Made by a program: the position numbers and the translations under genes. Positions 1 to 8,032 of a stretch of DNA of 64,000 nucleotides are shown here, in pieces. Positions within the stretch are counted from its first letter, which is position 1. Every line of letters begins with the position of its first letter. The stretch is taken from the NCBI RefSeq assembly GCF_000238255.3, contig NZ_CP011040.1:620001-684000 (forward strand), read 5' to 3'. Origin of the DNA: Pseudoalteromonas spongiae UST010723-006 (GTDB taxonomy: Bacteria; Pseudomonadota; Gammaproteobacteria; Enterobacterales; Alteromonadaceae). The notes beneath the pieces were generated by a model that was given only the letters and a program-made list of their open reading frames with translations, was not told the DNA's origin and ran no database searches.

Positions 1-127
1 ACGCGAGTTGTATTTCCATTCAGGTGCTTACTTTGTCTTGTTACTCTTTGATTTTCTTATATCCTTGATTGTAAGGCAAGAAATTGTGCTAGGATATTTG
101 CTCTAATAACAATAAAAGAGTACAACC

Positions 128-1348
128 ATGGCGCAATCAATTGGACTGACTAAACGGCTGCTGTATCGTTGCTATCACATGGCGTTACGCCTTGCATTGT
201 TTGTTTATCCTATCCCACGACCTAAGTGCTTTAAAAGCACGCAAATCGATATCTGGCTTGCCGAGCTAAAGCAACAAAACATTGAGCGTTTACTGGTGGT
301 TACCGACAAAACCTTGCTTTCACTCGGCATAGCAGCTCCTGTAATTAATGCCCTTGAAAGTGCTGGCATTAGCACGTCTATTTATTCAGGTATTTTACCT
401 GATCCCGACATTAACGAAATTGAATCGGGTTTTATGCTTTATACACACGATAAGTGCCAAGGCATTGTTGCAATTGGCGGTGGCTCGGTGATTGATGGCG
501 CAAAACTAATAGGGGTGCGCGCTGCAAAACCACATAAAGCATTAACGCAATTACGCGGCTTGTTTAAGGTGATGCGCCGTTTACCGCCGCTAACGGCAGT
601 GCCAACTACCGCTGGTACAGGCTCAGAAACAACGGTTGCAGCGGTGGTTTCAAACCGCAAGCAGCAGGATAAATTCGCAATTGCAGATTACTGTTTAGCG
701 CCAAAATACGCGTTATTAATGCCAGAATTAAGCCAAGGCTTACCGCCATTTATTACCGCCACAACTGCTATGGATGCGTTAACGCACGCATTGGAAGCAT
801 TTATTGGTATTAACGGCACGCAATTTACTAATCAAAAAGCGTTAAGCGCATGCAAACTCATTTTTGATAATTTTCCATTAGTAATTCAAGAACCAAGTAA
901 CATTAAGGTACGAAAAAACCTGCTAAACGCATCCTTTTATGCGGGTGAAGCGTTTACTCGTACATCGGTAGGGTATGTGCATGCCATTGCCCATCAACTT
1001 GGTGCGAAATATCATGTCGCCCATGGCCTTGCTAATGCTGTATTGCTGGATGTGGTGTTAACGGAGTATGGCGAGACAATACATGATAAATTAGCACTTA
1101 TTGCTGATTATTGTGAGCTAGGTGATAACAAAATTGACGACCGATCACAAAAAGCGGCGCTGGTAATTGAAAAAATACGTGAATTAAAAGAATTGGCGAA
1201 TCTTTCAACCAAAGTAGATGAGCTTGATGCTAAGGATATCCCAGATATAACAACCGCAGCGATGAAAGAAGCACACCCTGATTACCCTGTGCCAGAGTTT
1301 TGGTCAAGCACTCGCTTTGATCACGTTTTACAGCAAGTTTTAACGTAA
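128..1348 (+). CDS. Iron-containing (group III) alcohol dehydrogenase
   Basis: Cytoplasmic NAD(P)-dependent oxidoreductase of the metal-dependent alcohol dehydrogenase family, 406 aa. Residues 117-126 (GGGSVIDGAK) form the glycine-rich nucleotide-binding turn and 159-167 (PTTAGTGSE) the second family signature. All four expected metal ligands are visible: Asp216, His220, His285 and His299, the last two with the family's 14-residue spacing. The N-terminus carries roughly 25 residues before the Rossmann-like part, a little longer than usual. The ATG is preceded by AAAAGAG at normal spacing. It stands alone upstream of the cassette array, so neighbours do not reveal its alcohol or aldehyde substrate. 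Family assignment is firm; the substrate is unknown. Confidence 0.93.
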   Translation: MAQSIGLTKRLLYRCYHMALRLALFVYPIPRPKCFKSTQIDIWLAELKQQNIERLLVVTDKTLLSLGIAAPVINALESAGISTSIYSGILPDPDINEIESGFMLYTHDKCQGIVAIGGGSVIDGAKLIGVRAAKPHKALTQLRGLFKVMRRLPPLTAVPTTAGTGSETTVAAVVSNRKQQDKFAIADYCLAPKYALLMPELSQGLPPFITATTAMDALTHALEAFIGINGTQFTNQKALSACKLIFDNFPLVIQEPSNIKVRKNLLNASFYAGEAFTRTSVGYVHAIAHQLGAKYHVAHGLANAVLLDVVLTEYGETIHDKLALIADYCELGDNKIDDRSQKAALVIEKIRELKELANLSTKVDELDAKDIPDITTAAMKEAHPDYPVPEFWSSTRFDHVLQQVLT

Positions 1349-1624
1349 AGCTCGGGATACTCTTATATTGCTATTGGTTTTAGGGGGTATGTGTTAGCTA
1401 GAGGGCTGTAGTGAGTAAATAGCGGCAAATCACAATTAATTTTCTATTTCGTCAAAGTATATTGCTTGCATAGTCAGGAAAACACCCCAATTGCACGTTT
1501 TTGTCCTGAGATAAAAGCCATCACAGCTGCATTTTGATTGCACTAGCAAATAGTTATGAAGTTTGTTACAAATGAGCCATTCAGAAAACGCGCGATTAGC
1601 TCGTTATAAACATGTTATGTGCCC

Positions 1625-1966
1625 ATGAAATATTTTTTACATTGTTTAGTGTTTTTATTTTCCGTCAGCTCTATTGGCTCTGAGTCGATAGAGATCAAGG
1701 GTGATGTTTCAATCCAAACGATTGAATTGATAAAGTCAAAATTTGATGATGGAGCTCCAATAATCGAATCGGGGCATATATCGAAAATATTGCCTAAAAA
1801 CCTAGGCGACGCCATATATAAAATTGCTAATGATAATGGCTATTTTGAAGTTCGGTTTAAGGAGCACAGGAATCAATCAGGGTATGATACAGTAAATGCG
1901 AAATTTATATGTGACTCGTTACCGTGCGAAGTTATTTTTTATAACCACATTAAGACGGTGTATTAG
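1625..1966 (+). CDS. Cassette gene 1: small exported protein of unknown function
   Basis: A 113-residue protein I do not recognise. It begins with a hydrophobic signal peptide (MKYFLHCLVFLFSVSS) and has a polar mature part with one Cys pair near the C-terminus (CDSLPC), so it is probably periplasmic. ATG 1625 is preferred over GTG 1619 because it directly precedes the signal peptide. The start lies only 11 bases after the GTTATGT recombination core and the stop TAG overlaps the start of the attC arm, which is the tight packing typical of a gene cassette. No ribosome-binding site is obvious. Function cannot be assigned. Confidence 0.7.
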   Translation: MKYFLHCLVFLFSVSSIGSESIEIKGDVSIQTIELIKSKFDDGAPIIESGHISKILPKNLGDAIYKIANDNGYFEVRFKEHRNQSGYDTVNAKFICDSLPCEVIFYNHIKTVY

Positions 1967-2065
1967 GGCACATAACAAGCGGTTTATGAAAGGGACTCGT
2001 TACGGCTTGCTCTGGTTCGTCCCTCACCATTTAGCAAGCCTAAACTCGCCCCATAACCAGGCTAC

Positions 2066-2525
2066 ATGGACTCCTCTCTGTCAAGCAATAGGCGTCTTCG
2101 ACAACAAGAAGATCTTACAGCAGCTCTATATTCGGCGTTTATTAGCTTTGCTACGCTATCGCCCTGATGATTTGCGCTTGAGCAATGACCTCATTCGTTA
2201 GACAGTATTTGCTACTTCCCGGCTAAACAGGTTTTATTGCTCTCGGTCTGACCGAGTTTAGTAAACGCTCTTGCCCAATAATGAGCACTTGAGCATGCTT
2301 CCATCCCAATTAAGCAAGGTGGCAATTTAGTAATTTCAGCTAAGAGGTTGTTTCGTTTAATAGTTTTACACAATTTGCACTTGCTATGCTCATCAACCCC
2401 ATGGATACTAAAAACATATTTGGCTAAATCGATGCCAACAACTTTAATTAAAGACATATGGACTCTCCTCGTTTTGGTTCAACTACCACTATGGCACATT
2501 GTGGCTAAGTGGTTGGGGAGTCCAT
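2066..2525 (-). mobile_element. Internally deleted IS110/IS1111-family element inserted in attC
   Basis: The ends carry inverted repeats, ATGGACTCC at 2066-2074 and GGAGTCCAT at 2517-2525. Reading the minus strand, a short left end of about 70 bases is followed by a transposase start, as in the IS1111 subgroup, and about 140 bases of noncoding right end lie at 2066-2210. The element is only 460 bp against the 1.3-1.5 kb usual for the family, so most of the transposase is deleted. A second copy of the end motif (ATATGGACTC, 2456-2465) forms a 10-bp inverted repeat with 2518-2527 around the left end. IS1111-attC elements are known to target attC sites, which fits the position. Confidence 0.72.
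2212..2457 (-). pseudogene. Truncated IS110-family transposase, N-terminal fragment
   Basis: Only 81 codons remain of a protein normally about 340 aa. The first 68 residues match the N-terminal RuvC-like DEDD domain of IS110 transposases: VGIDLAK with the first catalytic Asp, GVDEHSK, and IGMEACSSAHYWAR with the catalytic Glu. After KLGQ, near 2255, the family sequence breaks off into an unrelated tail and a stop, marking an internal deletion. The remaining two catalytic Asp residues and the C-terminal Tnp20 serine domain are missing, so it cannot be active. It starts 60 bases inside the element's left inverted repeat. Confidence 0.85.
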
Positions 2526-2554
2526 ATCATTCGTTATGTTTCTAGGGAATATCG

Positions 2555-2905
2555 GTGATAAAGTTTTATATTTCAGTACTGCTTTTGTTTTCTCTAAACG
2601 CTCATGCCAGTGAATCAGAACTGGATGTTGATTTCTTTTATCTTCAATACATCATAAAGAGTGTTCGAAACTATTCACCTGAACAAAGTAAATGCCAATA
2701 CACATCAGATGATGCACAATTATTAAATGAGTTTTTAAGCGCAAGCAATAAAGGTGTTAACACTGCTAAATACTCTAGCGCTGATAAAAATGAAATAAAT
2801 CTATTTGTGCCTATTCCAAAGAAAAATAGACCAGGACTGTATTTGACTATTCAGTTAAATGGTAACCAATGCGAAAGTTTTACACTTGGCGAGATCATGA
2901 ATTAA
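2555..2905 (+). CDS. Cassette gene 2: small exported protein of unknown function
   Basis: A 116-residue protein with a clear signal peptide ending in AHA (MIKFYISVLLLFSLNAHA) and a polar mature part with two Cys residues, one after EQSK and one in GNQCESF, that could form a disulfide. GTG 2555 is the start, with AGGGA about 7 bases upstream. The gene begins 15 bases after the GTTATGT core of the preceding site and ends 18 bases before its own attC, as expected for a cassette. I recognise no family. Export to the periplasm is the only supported property. Confidence 0.72.
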   Translation: MIKFYISVLLLFSLNAHASESELDVDFFYLQYIIKSVRNYSPEQSKCQYTSDDAQLLNEFLSASNKGVNTAKYSSADKNEINLFVPIPKKNRPGLYLTIQLNGNQCESFTLGEIMN

Positions 2906-2923
2906 AGCTTAGAGTCTAAATAA

Positions 2924-3023
2924 ACATAACAAACGCATCAAAAATGACGTCAAACGCTTGGTTGACGCTCATTCTTCGCTAATTTTAGCCAAGCATTATC
3001 CGCATTTTATGCGGGCGTTATAT
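2924..3023 (+). repeat. attC site of cassette 2
   Basis: A 100-base site running from the inverse core ACATAAC (2924-2930) to the core GTTATAT (3017-3023). The outer arms AACAAACGC and GCGGGCGTTAT pair in the way of Vibrio VCRs. An inner stem is formed by CGCTTGG and CCAAGC around GCTCATTCTTCGCT, a segment repeated almost unchanged in the next attC. Complementary outer and inner arms with an unpaired centre are the defining attC layout. This is the best preserved of the three sites. Confidence 0.85.
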
Positions 3024-3035
3024 GCCCTGTGAAAT

Positions 3036-3530
3036 ATGAGAATACTTTTAACATTTTTAATTTTCTTTAGCTTCAATGCTATTTCGGCTACCCCACCGAA
3101 CTGCTCTGTAAATGGAGCTTTTAATGGCAAATTGTTTGAATTAAGCGTTGTTACATCATTCAATGGAAATTATAACTTTAAATTTTGTTACGATAAAAAA
3201 AGCTATTTGATTTCTGAGTATTCAGAGGTTATTTCAGTAAAGCGACCTTTAAGAACGACTGTGAAACATGACTCTAAAGCAGAGCTGGACTCAAATACAG
3301 CTTTAATTATTAAAGATCTTTATAGAGCGGTCCAAGCTACCATAAAAACTGATGATTCTCGCGGTATGGATGGCTCAACTTGGTGCTTTAAGCCCAAGAA
3401 TGGAAGTACTTATTCTGAAACTTGCCTTTGGTCGCCTTATTCAAATACAGAACGCAGGAACTTAACTGATTTGGTAACACTTGGTAATAAGCTGTTTGAA
3501 ATATCTAATTTTGAGAGTGTTCAGCAATAG
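3036..3530 (+). CDS. Cassette gene 3: exported Cys-containing protein of unknown function
   Basis: A 164-residue protein that starts with a signal peptide ending in SAT (MRILLTFLIFFSFNAISA) and has several Cys residues (PPNCSVNG, FKFCYDKK, STWCFKPK, SETCLWSP), which suggests disulfides in the periplasm. ATG 3036 follows the attC core by 13 bases; no strong ribosome-binding site is seen. The stop codon abuts the next attC, again cassette-like. It shows no similarity that I can recognise to the other two cassette products beyond being exported. Function unknown. Confidence 0.75.
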   Translation: MRILLTFLIFFSFNAISATPPNCSVNGAFNGKLFELSVVTSFNGNYNFKFCYDKKSYLISEYSEVISVKRPLRTTVKHDSKAELDSNTALIIKDLYRAVQATIKTDDSRGMDGSTWCFKPKNGSTYSETCLWSPYSNTERRNLTDLVTLGNKLFEISNFESVQQ

Positions 3531-3532
3531 AC

Positions 3533-3634
3533 ATATAACAAGTTAATTAAACAATGGACGTAAAACAGCAGGCTTGCGCTCATTCTTCGCTTAGTTTAGT
3601 CTGCTATTTTGCGCCGGTTAGGCAAGCGTTACGA
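3533..3634 (+). repeat. attC site of cassette 3, end of the array
   Basis: The site runs from ATATAAC (3533-3539) to a right arm GGTTAGGCAAGCGTTACGA ending at 3634, which closely resembles the right end of VCRs. The inner stem GTAAAACAGCAG/CTGCTATTTTGC flanks GCGCTCATTCTTCGCT, the same central segment as the attC upstream. A canonical GTTAGGC is also present at 3617-3623. Ordinary chromosome resumes immediately afterwards, where a dispersed repeat begins. Confidence 0.82.
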
Positions 3635-3680
3635 ACGACCGAATTTGGCACGTATCTGCCTGTCAGGTTTTAATTATCCC
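3633..3680 (+). repeat. Dispersed intergenic repeat, copy A
   Basis: The stretch starting CGAACGACCGAATTTGGCAC and containing CTGTCAGGTTTTAATTA is similar to the segment at 35975-36023, which reads CCAACGGCCGAGCTTGGCAC and CCGTCAGGTTTGATTA. A gap of about five bases separates the two conserved blocks between copies. It begins exactly where the last attC core ends. Its role is unknown; it may be a terminator-like or REP-like genomic repeat. Confidence 0.5.
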
Positions 3681-3737
3681 TTTTAGGCAATTTTGGCGTT
3701 TCAAATCAAACTTAATTAGCGAATACTTAATATCAAA

Positions 3738-3771
3738 CGCGGCGCATAGTGTTTCATACGATTGCGCCGCG
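3738..3771 (-). terminator. Hairpin after the DUF4397 lipoprotein gene
   Basis: A perfect 9-bp stem, CGCGGCGCA at 3738-3746 and TGCGCCGCG at 3763-3771, with a 16-base loop. It lies 26 bases past the stop of the minus-strand lipoprotein gene. The T-run on the minus strand is weak, so termination is likely but not textbook. Confidence 0.5.
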
Positions 3772-3796
3772 ATTGATTAACGTTTATAAGCTGAGC

Positions 3797-5152
3797 TTAC
3801 TCGGCAAGGGTTTTTAGCTGAGTAATTTTATAGCCGCTTGTGGCGTTCGAATCTTCTTCCAAAATCAAAATGTAATTACCGGTTTGTGAAAAGTCGATAT
3901 CTGCCATTTGTAAAACGCTGATAGTTTGGTTGTTTACTTCATAAGTGACGGATACATCGTAACTTTGCGAATCTAACGCCAGCGATTTTGTCGCGAATGC
4001 GTCAATGTTTTTGATGTAGCTTGTGGTGTCGTCAATGGTTTCATTACCCTCAGTAAAATAGATATCGACTTTGGCGATATTTGTATCATATGGAGAGTGA
4101 TCAATCAGGTTAACAACTTGCACATTATGCGATACCGCGTTTGGCGTTAAATCCTCAGTAATTGATATCATTGCAGGATAATCGTCAGTATGTTGATAGA
4201 AAATACTGATAAGAGAGGTGTTTTTGTTAACTGCCTCAACAAAATTATTCACGATAGGGTTATTTGAGCTATCTAACATCGACAGGGTAAAGGTACCTGC
4301 GTTCGCTGGAAAATAATCGGTTACTGTGTCGGATGGGGTTGCTGGTGTTGTAATATCGTCTTTGGTGCTAAGCGCATTAAAGGTAACGGCTGCGTACTCA
4401 TCAATCGCGTTGTAAAAACGCATTTGCGACATAGCATCAACATGGGTCAGCGAGGTAACGCTTGAACCATCAGAAACTAAATCAACTGTAATGCCACCTG
4501 GTTGCGATGAAAAACTCGGGCGCAACATGGCAATATAGCTTTGTTCATCATCAAGCTCCACCATACTCGATTGAAAAATAACCTCATCGCTGCCAGCGAG
4601 GGTGATGTAAAAGGTGTAATGATCTTCGCTTTTTTCTTGTAGTTCAGGTAGCGCTAAATATTGGGTTGAAGTTAATAGCTCGGCATCCACAAAAGCGTAA
4701 TCGTCTTTAGCAAGGTAAATATCGTATTCTTGCTGATCTGAAATGGTATTAATGGCGCTGATTTGAATTTTGTCTTCGCCGTCAAATTCGCTAATTGCAA
4801 ATTCGTCAATGCGTGGCTCGCTGTAGTCGCCCGATAAGACTTTTAAAAGCTTTACATCGCTTTTAATGGCAAGTGTGTCGTCGTCACTCAGCAGCGGAAT
4901 ATAGTCATCGTTATCGTTTAAATAAACGTAGTTTAACGCATAGTCGTCATGGTTATAGTTATGGCGGGTGGTTACTTCACCAAACGTCGCACCGGTGCGT
5001 ACGGTATTGTCGATTTCGAGATAAACCGTTGGGCTATTGGCACTGGCATTATACATTTGTACGAAACCTGTGCCGGATGAATCGTCACTGCTACCGCAGG
5101 CTGCAAGCATAGAAATGGCGAGAAACAGCGTTGTATTTTTAACATTTATCAT
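3797..5152 (-). CDS. DUF4397-type lipoprotein
   Basis: A 451-residue exported lipoprotein. The signal peptide ends in a lipobox, Leu16-Ala-Ala-Cys19, followed by SSDDSSG, so it is probably anchored to the outer membrane. The mature protein contains repeated segments opening with patterns such as VQMYNASANSPTVYLEID, MRFYNAIDEY and VQVVNLIDHSPYD, the layout of DUF4397 beta-sandwich repeats. It lies 129 bases downstream of a TonB-dependent receptor on the same strand and may be co-transcribed, suggesting a surface accessory role in uptake. The biochemical function of DUF4397 is not established. Family call is moderately firm. Confidence 0.72.
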   Translation of the reverse strand: MINVKNTTLFLAISMLAACGSSDDSSGTGFVQMYNASANSPTVYLEIDNTVRTGATFGEVTTRHNYNHDDYALNYVYLNDNDDYIPLLSDDDTLAIKSDVKLLKVLSGDYSEPRIDEFAISEFDGEDKIQISAINTISDQQEYDIYLAKDDYAFVDAELLTSTQYLALPELQEKSEDHYTFYITLAGSDEVIFQSSMVELDDEQSYIAMLRPSFSSQPGGITVDLVSDGSSVTSLTHVDAMSQMRFYNAIDEYAAVTFNALSTKDDITTPATPSDTVTDYFPANAGTFTLSMLDSSNNPIVNNFVEAVNKNTSLISIFYQHTDDYPAMISITEDLTPNAVSHNVQVVNLIDHSPYDTNIAKVDIYFTEGNETIDDTTSYIKNIDAFATKSLALDSQSYDVSVTYEVNNQTISVLQMADIDFSQTGNYILILEEDSNATSGYKITQLKTLAE

Positions 5153-5281
5153 TATTGTTTTTCCATGAGTTGGGTTGTTATCTACCCTGATTATGTCATG
5201 GGAAAATCAATGCTATAACCATTTTTACCTACTATTACAATGGGTTACAATAAGTCACTTGAGTAACATATTCTCACAGTT

Positions 5282-7909
5282 TTAGTAAGTAAAACGTACC
5301 CCTACATAAAAGCGCCTGCCGTTACGATAAACCGCTTTTGGTGAGTAATGACTGCCTTCGTAGAGGTAGCTAATTTCGTCACCGAGGTTTAGCCCTTCAA
5401 GATTAAGCGATAAATTCGGATTAATATGATAGCTAAATGTGGCGTCAATTTGCGAAAAGTCGTCTTGCATTTCAAGGCCAACGCCGGTGGCGAATTCTGT
5501 GCGATAGTTGTGGGAAATACGGGCACTCAGCCATTCATTCTCAAAATAACCGGTTAAGTTAAAGGTATGCTCTGAGGTGCCCGGAATAAATGCTTGCTGC
5601 GTGGTGTTACCATCGCGTTTACCATCAACAAAGGTGTAGTTTGTTATAATGCCAAGGCCTTGTAAAAACTCATGTTGATAGCTCAATTCGATACCCCAAA
5701 CATTACCGCCTGCGCCGTTAATCGGTCGGTCAATGGTCATTAGTATGTCTTCGTGTACTTCTAATTGACGTTTAAACTCGATAAATGATTTAACGTCTTT
5801 GGCAAACGCTGCAACCGATAGCAAACCAATGTCTGAGAAATACCACTCGAGAGACATATCATATTGAGTCGCGCGATATGGGTCGAGGTCGGGGTTGCCG
5901 CCTTGTCCTTGCGCTTGTGTAACGTTGTAATTGGTTGATGGCATTAAATGATTGTATTCGGCGCGTGCCATAACTTTTGCAGCAGCAAAGCGAAATGCCA
6001 GGTCGCGTTTTAAGTCAAAATTTAAATTTAAGCTTGGCAGAATATCCGTGTAATGTTTGCTTTGCGCTTGCCACACAAAGTTAGTTTGCGCACTACTGGG
6101 CGATGCGATTTGCTGATAGGCGCCCGCATCTTGAATGGTATTAACAATGCGCACACCCACATTAGCGCGGAATAAATCAGTAAGTAAATTTAGCTTGGTG
6201 TATAAAGCACTGGTTTGTTCTTGAATATCAAAGCGACTGGCTTGCTCCACTTGCTGTTCAAACGGGTAATCGCGGTAGGCGTTTGCAAGAGATTGAGTAT
6301 CGGCAAATGCATAGTGCTTAAGTGTTTCGTCAGAACCAATGCCGTGTAAATAGTCTTTCGGAAAGGGCGCACTAAAATTTGCGAGCGTCCAATCGAGCGT
6401 ATCTTTAATATTGCTGTAACTGCCATTATTTGAACGTAAGCGTTCAAAATCACGTTGGTGATTGCGATATTTAATGCCAAAATCAACACTGTCTATAAGA
6501 TTATGAATAAGCGCCTTTGAAAAGTCAGCTTGTAAATACCACTCTTGATCAACGGAGTGCTGAGAGTCGTTTCTAACTTCGCTTATCCACCAGTTTTCAG
6601 CTTGATTTGGATTGAGTTCATAGTGGGTTTTAATGTCGCGTTTGTTTCGGGTATCGACGCTAAATCCCGAATTTGCTGACCACTGCGATGTATTGTCGTC
6701 GTACGTACCGCCGCTACCGCGGGTAAAACCGAGCTGGTATTCATTTTGCCATAAGTTAACAGATTGCATGGCTTTAACGTTAATACTGTTAGTCTTAATG
6801 GTTGATTGACGCCAAATTGCTTCCATTGAGGTACTAAAGGGCTCGGTATTTGCGGGGTCTACCTTCGAGTAATCGGCGTACGCTAGGGTATTATTGATGA
6901 TTTGATAGTCGTTAATTACGCCACCGCGCGAGAATACGTTTGACGGTTGCCACAAAAAATTTTGATTCGTGTTGTCTGCTTCTAACTGTGAATACAAGGC
7001 ATCAAATTCAAATTGCCACGTGGCACTTGGCTGATAATCAATCGCCATGGTTGCGCTGGTACGCAAGCGTTCTTGTTGAAACACCGCAGAGCCGCCACCA
7101 CTTGGGGTCCAAATGTTTTTTATGTCAGCGCTGTCATGGTCGCTGTATGTTAATTTGCCATCATCGCGTTTTTTAAAGTGTGCTTGATGCCAACCCCAAG
7201 ACTCCAAACCATCTCGGCGCAAGGTGCGCTGCTGGCGGTTTAACGTAAACAACATACCAAAATCTCGATTACTGTTTACATAGTTATAAAAGGCAGCAAG
7301 TTGCGGGTCGAGCTCGTTTGATAAGTCGCTATATTGGCTTTGCAGCGTGACAATAAATTGGGTGTCGGTCGTTAGTGGCCTATGGGTTTTTATATTAATC
7401 GCTCCGCCAAGAGAACCTTCATCTTGGTTCGCTTGTGGCGTTTTAAACACCTCTAATTTGCTAACAAGTTCAGCGGGTAACATGGTGTAGTTAAAGCCAC
7501 GATTTGGCTGCGATGAAATCCACCAATCCGCTGAAGCGATATTTTGACCGTTTAAAAACGTTCTATTTTGCCCTGGTGTCGTGCCGCGCACACCAATACG
7601 CTCGCCTTCGCCCATCACACGCGTAAGCGAAATACCGGTAACACGCTGAAGCGCTTCAGCAACGTTTTTGTCGGGAAATTTCCCGATTTCTTGGGCACTC
7701 AGAACATCGCTAATTGCCGAGTGTTGTTTTTTATCGGCAAGTGATTGCAATAAGCTCTTGTGAATGCCACGTATTTCAATGGTGTCGAGATCGATGTCGG
7801 GAGTATTTGCAAACGCGCCGTTAGAGAGAAACGCAGTTATCGACGCCAAAGACATTGCGCGTAATTTAAAGCGAAGGTGTTGTGCCTGTTTATTATTGTG
7901 TGTTTGCAT
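5282..7909 (-). CDS. TonB-dependent receptor (long TIGR01782-like type)
   Basis: An 875-residue outer-membrane transporter. A signal peptide of about 34 residues ends at AFA, followed by a TonB-box-like DTIEIRG and a plug domain with SVSD-type motifs: QEIGKFPDKNVAEALQRVTG and ERIGVRGTTPGQNRTFLNG. The C-terminal part is a 22-strand-type barrel ending in the typical aromatic strand, RRFYVGVRFTY. The ATG follows AAGGGGAG. It belongs to the long receptor subfamily often linked to carbohydrate or peptide uptake in Alteromonadales and Caulobacter. It is divergent from a CadC-like regulator 123 bases away and is a paralogue of the receptor at 11.8-14.3 kb. Substrate unknown. Confidence 0.93.
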   Translation of the reverse strand: MQTHNNKQAQHLRFKLRAMSLASITAFLSNGAFANTPDIDLDTIEIRGIHKSLLQSLADKKQHSAISDVLSAQEIGKFPDKNVAEALQRVTGISLTRVMGEGERIGVRGTTPGQNRTFLNGQNIASADWWISSQPNRGFNYTMLPAELVSKLEVFKTPQANQDEGSLGGAINIKTHRPLTTDTQFIVTLQSQYSDLSNELDPQLAAFYNYVNSNRDFGMLFTLNRQQRTLRRDGLESWGWHQAHFKKRDDGKLTYSDHDSADIKNIWTPSGGGSAVFQQERLRTSATMAIDYQPSATWQFEFDALYSQLEADNTNQNFLWQPSNVFSRGGVINDYQIINNTLAYADYSKVDPANTEPFSTSMEAIWRQSTIKTNSINVKAMQSVNLWQNEYQLGFTRGSGGTYDDNTSQWSANSGFSVDTRNKRDIKTHYELNPNQAENWWISEVRNDSQHSVDQEWYLQADFSKALIHNLIDSVDFGIKYRNHQRDFERLRSNNGSYSNIKDTLDWTLANFSAPFPKDYLHGIGSDETLKHYAFADTQSLANAYRDYPFEQQVEQASRFDIQEQTSALYTKLNLLTDLFRANVGVRIVNTIQDAGAYQQIASPSSAQTNFVWQAQSKHYTDILPSLNLNFDLKRDLAFRFAAAKVMARAEYNHLMPSTNYNVTQAQGQGGNPDLDPYRATQYDMSLEWYFSDIGLLSVAAFAKDVKSFIEFKRQLEVHEDILMTIDRPINGAGGNVWGIELSYQHEFLQGLGIITNYTFVDGKRDGNTTQQAFIPGTSEHTFNLTGYFENEWLSARISHNYRTEFATGVGLEMQDDFSQIDATFSYHINPNLSLNLEGLNLGDEISYLYEGSHYSPKAVYRNGRRFYVGVRFTY

Positions 7910-8032
7910 ATGCTCCCCTTTGCACTTTAAACGACTGAATTATATGAACTGCGTGTATTTACTGAGCGATTGTTAACGCTTAAAATGCAATCACCATAAT
8001 ACTGTTATACGTGCTATAAGGCTAGACTAATT

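Larger units (their letters stand above)
1970..2539 (+). repeat. attC site of cassette 1, split by an IS remnant
   Basis: The left arm starts at ACATAAC (1970-1976) and contains an inner stem, GGCTTGCT near 2007 pairing with AGCAAGCC near 2034. The right core GTTATGT is at 2533-2539 and is the exact reverse complement of the left arm core. Between them, 2066-2525 is an IS1111-type remnant bounded by ATGGACTCC/GGAGTCCAT. Removing it leaves a site of about 110 bases, close to the length of the two intact attC sites downstream. The pairing of the outer cores is clear; the inner arms near the insertion are harder to align. Confidence 0.68.
1614..3634 (+). mobile_element. Orphan integron cassette array (CALIN) with three cassettes
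   Basis: Three short plus-strand genes, each followed at once by an attC-like site, are packed into 2 kb between ordinary chromosomal genes. The left boundary is a GTTATGT core at 1614-1620, matched by its inverse ACATAAC at 1970-1976. Further inverse-core/core pairs lie at 2924-2930/3017-3023 and 3533-3539/3628-3634. The second and third sites share an inner segment (GCTCATTCTTCGCT) and end in GCG(G)GCGTTAT- or AAGCGTTAC-like arms resembling Vibrio VCRs. No integrase gene is present in the window. The 265 bases before 1614 (1349-1613) hold no gene and no recognisable attI. The clustering of sites is seen directly; calling it a CALIN is inference from known integron structure. Confidence 0.8.

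Noticed and set aside
1896..2201. Plus-strand open frame of 101 codons overlapping cassette 1 and the IS remnant
   Set aside because: It runs through an attC arm and the IS right end, has no ribosome-binding site and no protein-like pattern; the DNA is better explained by those elements.
2455..2527. Strong hairpin ATATGGACTC/GAGTCCATAT as a terminator or riboswitch
   Set aside because: It is explained as the left end of the IS1111-type element with its inverted repeat.
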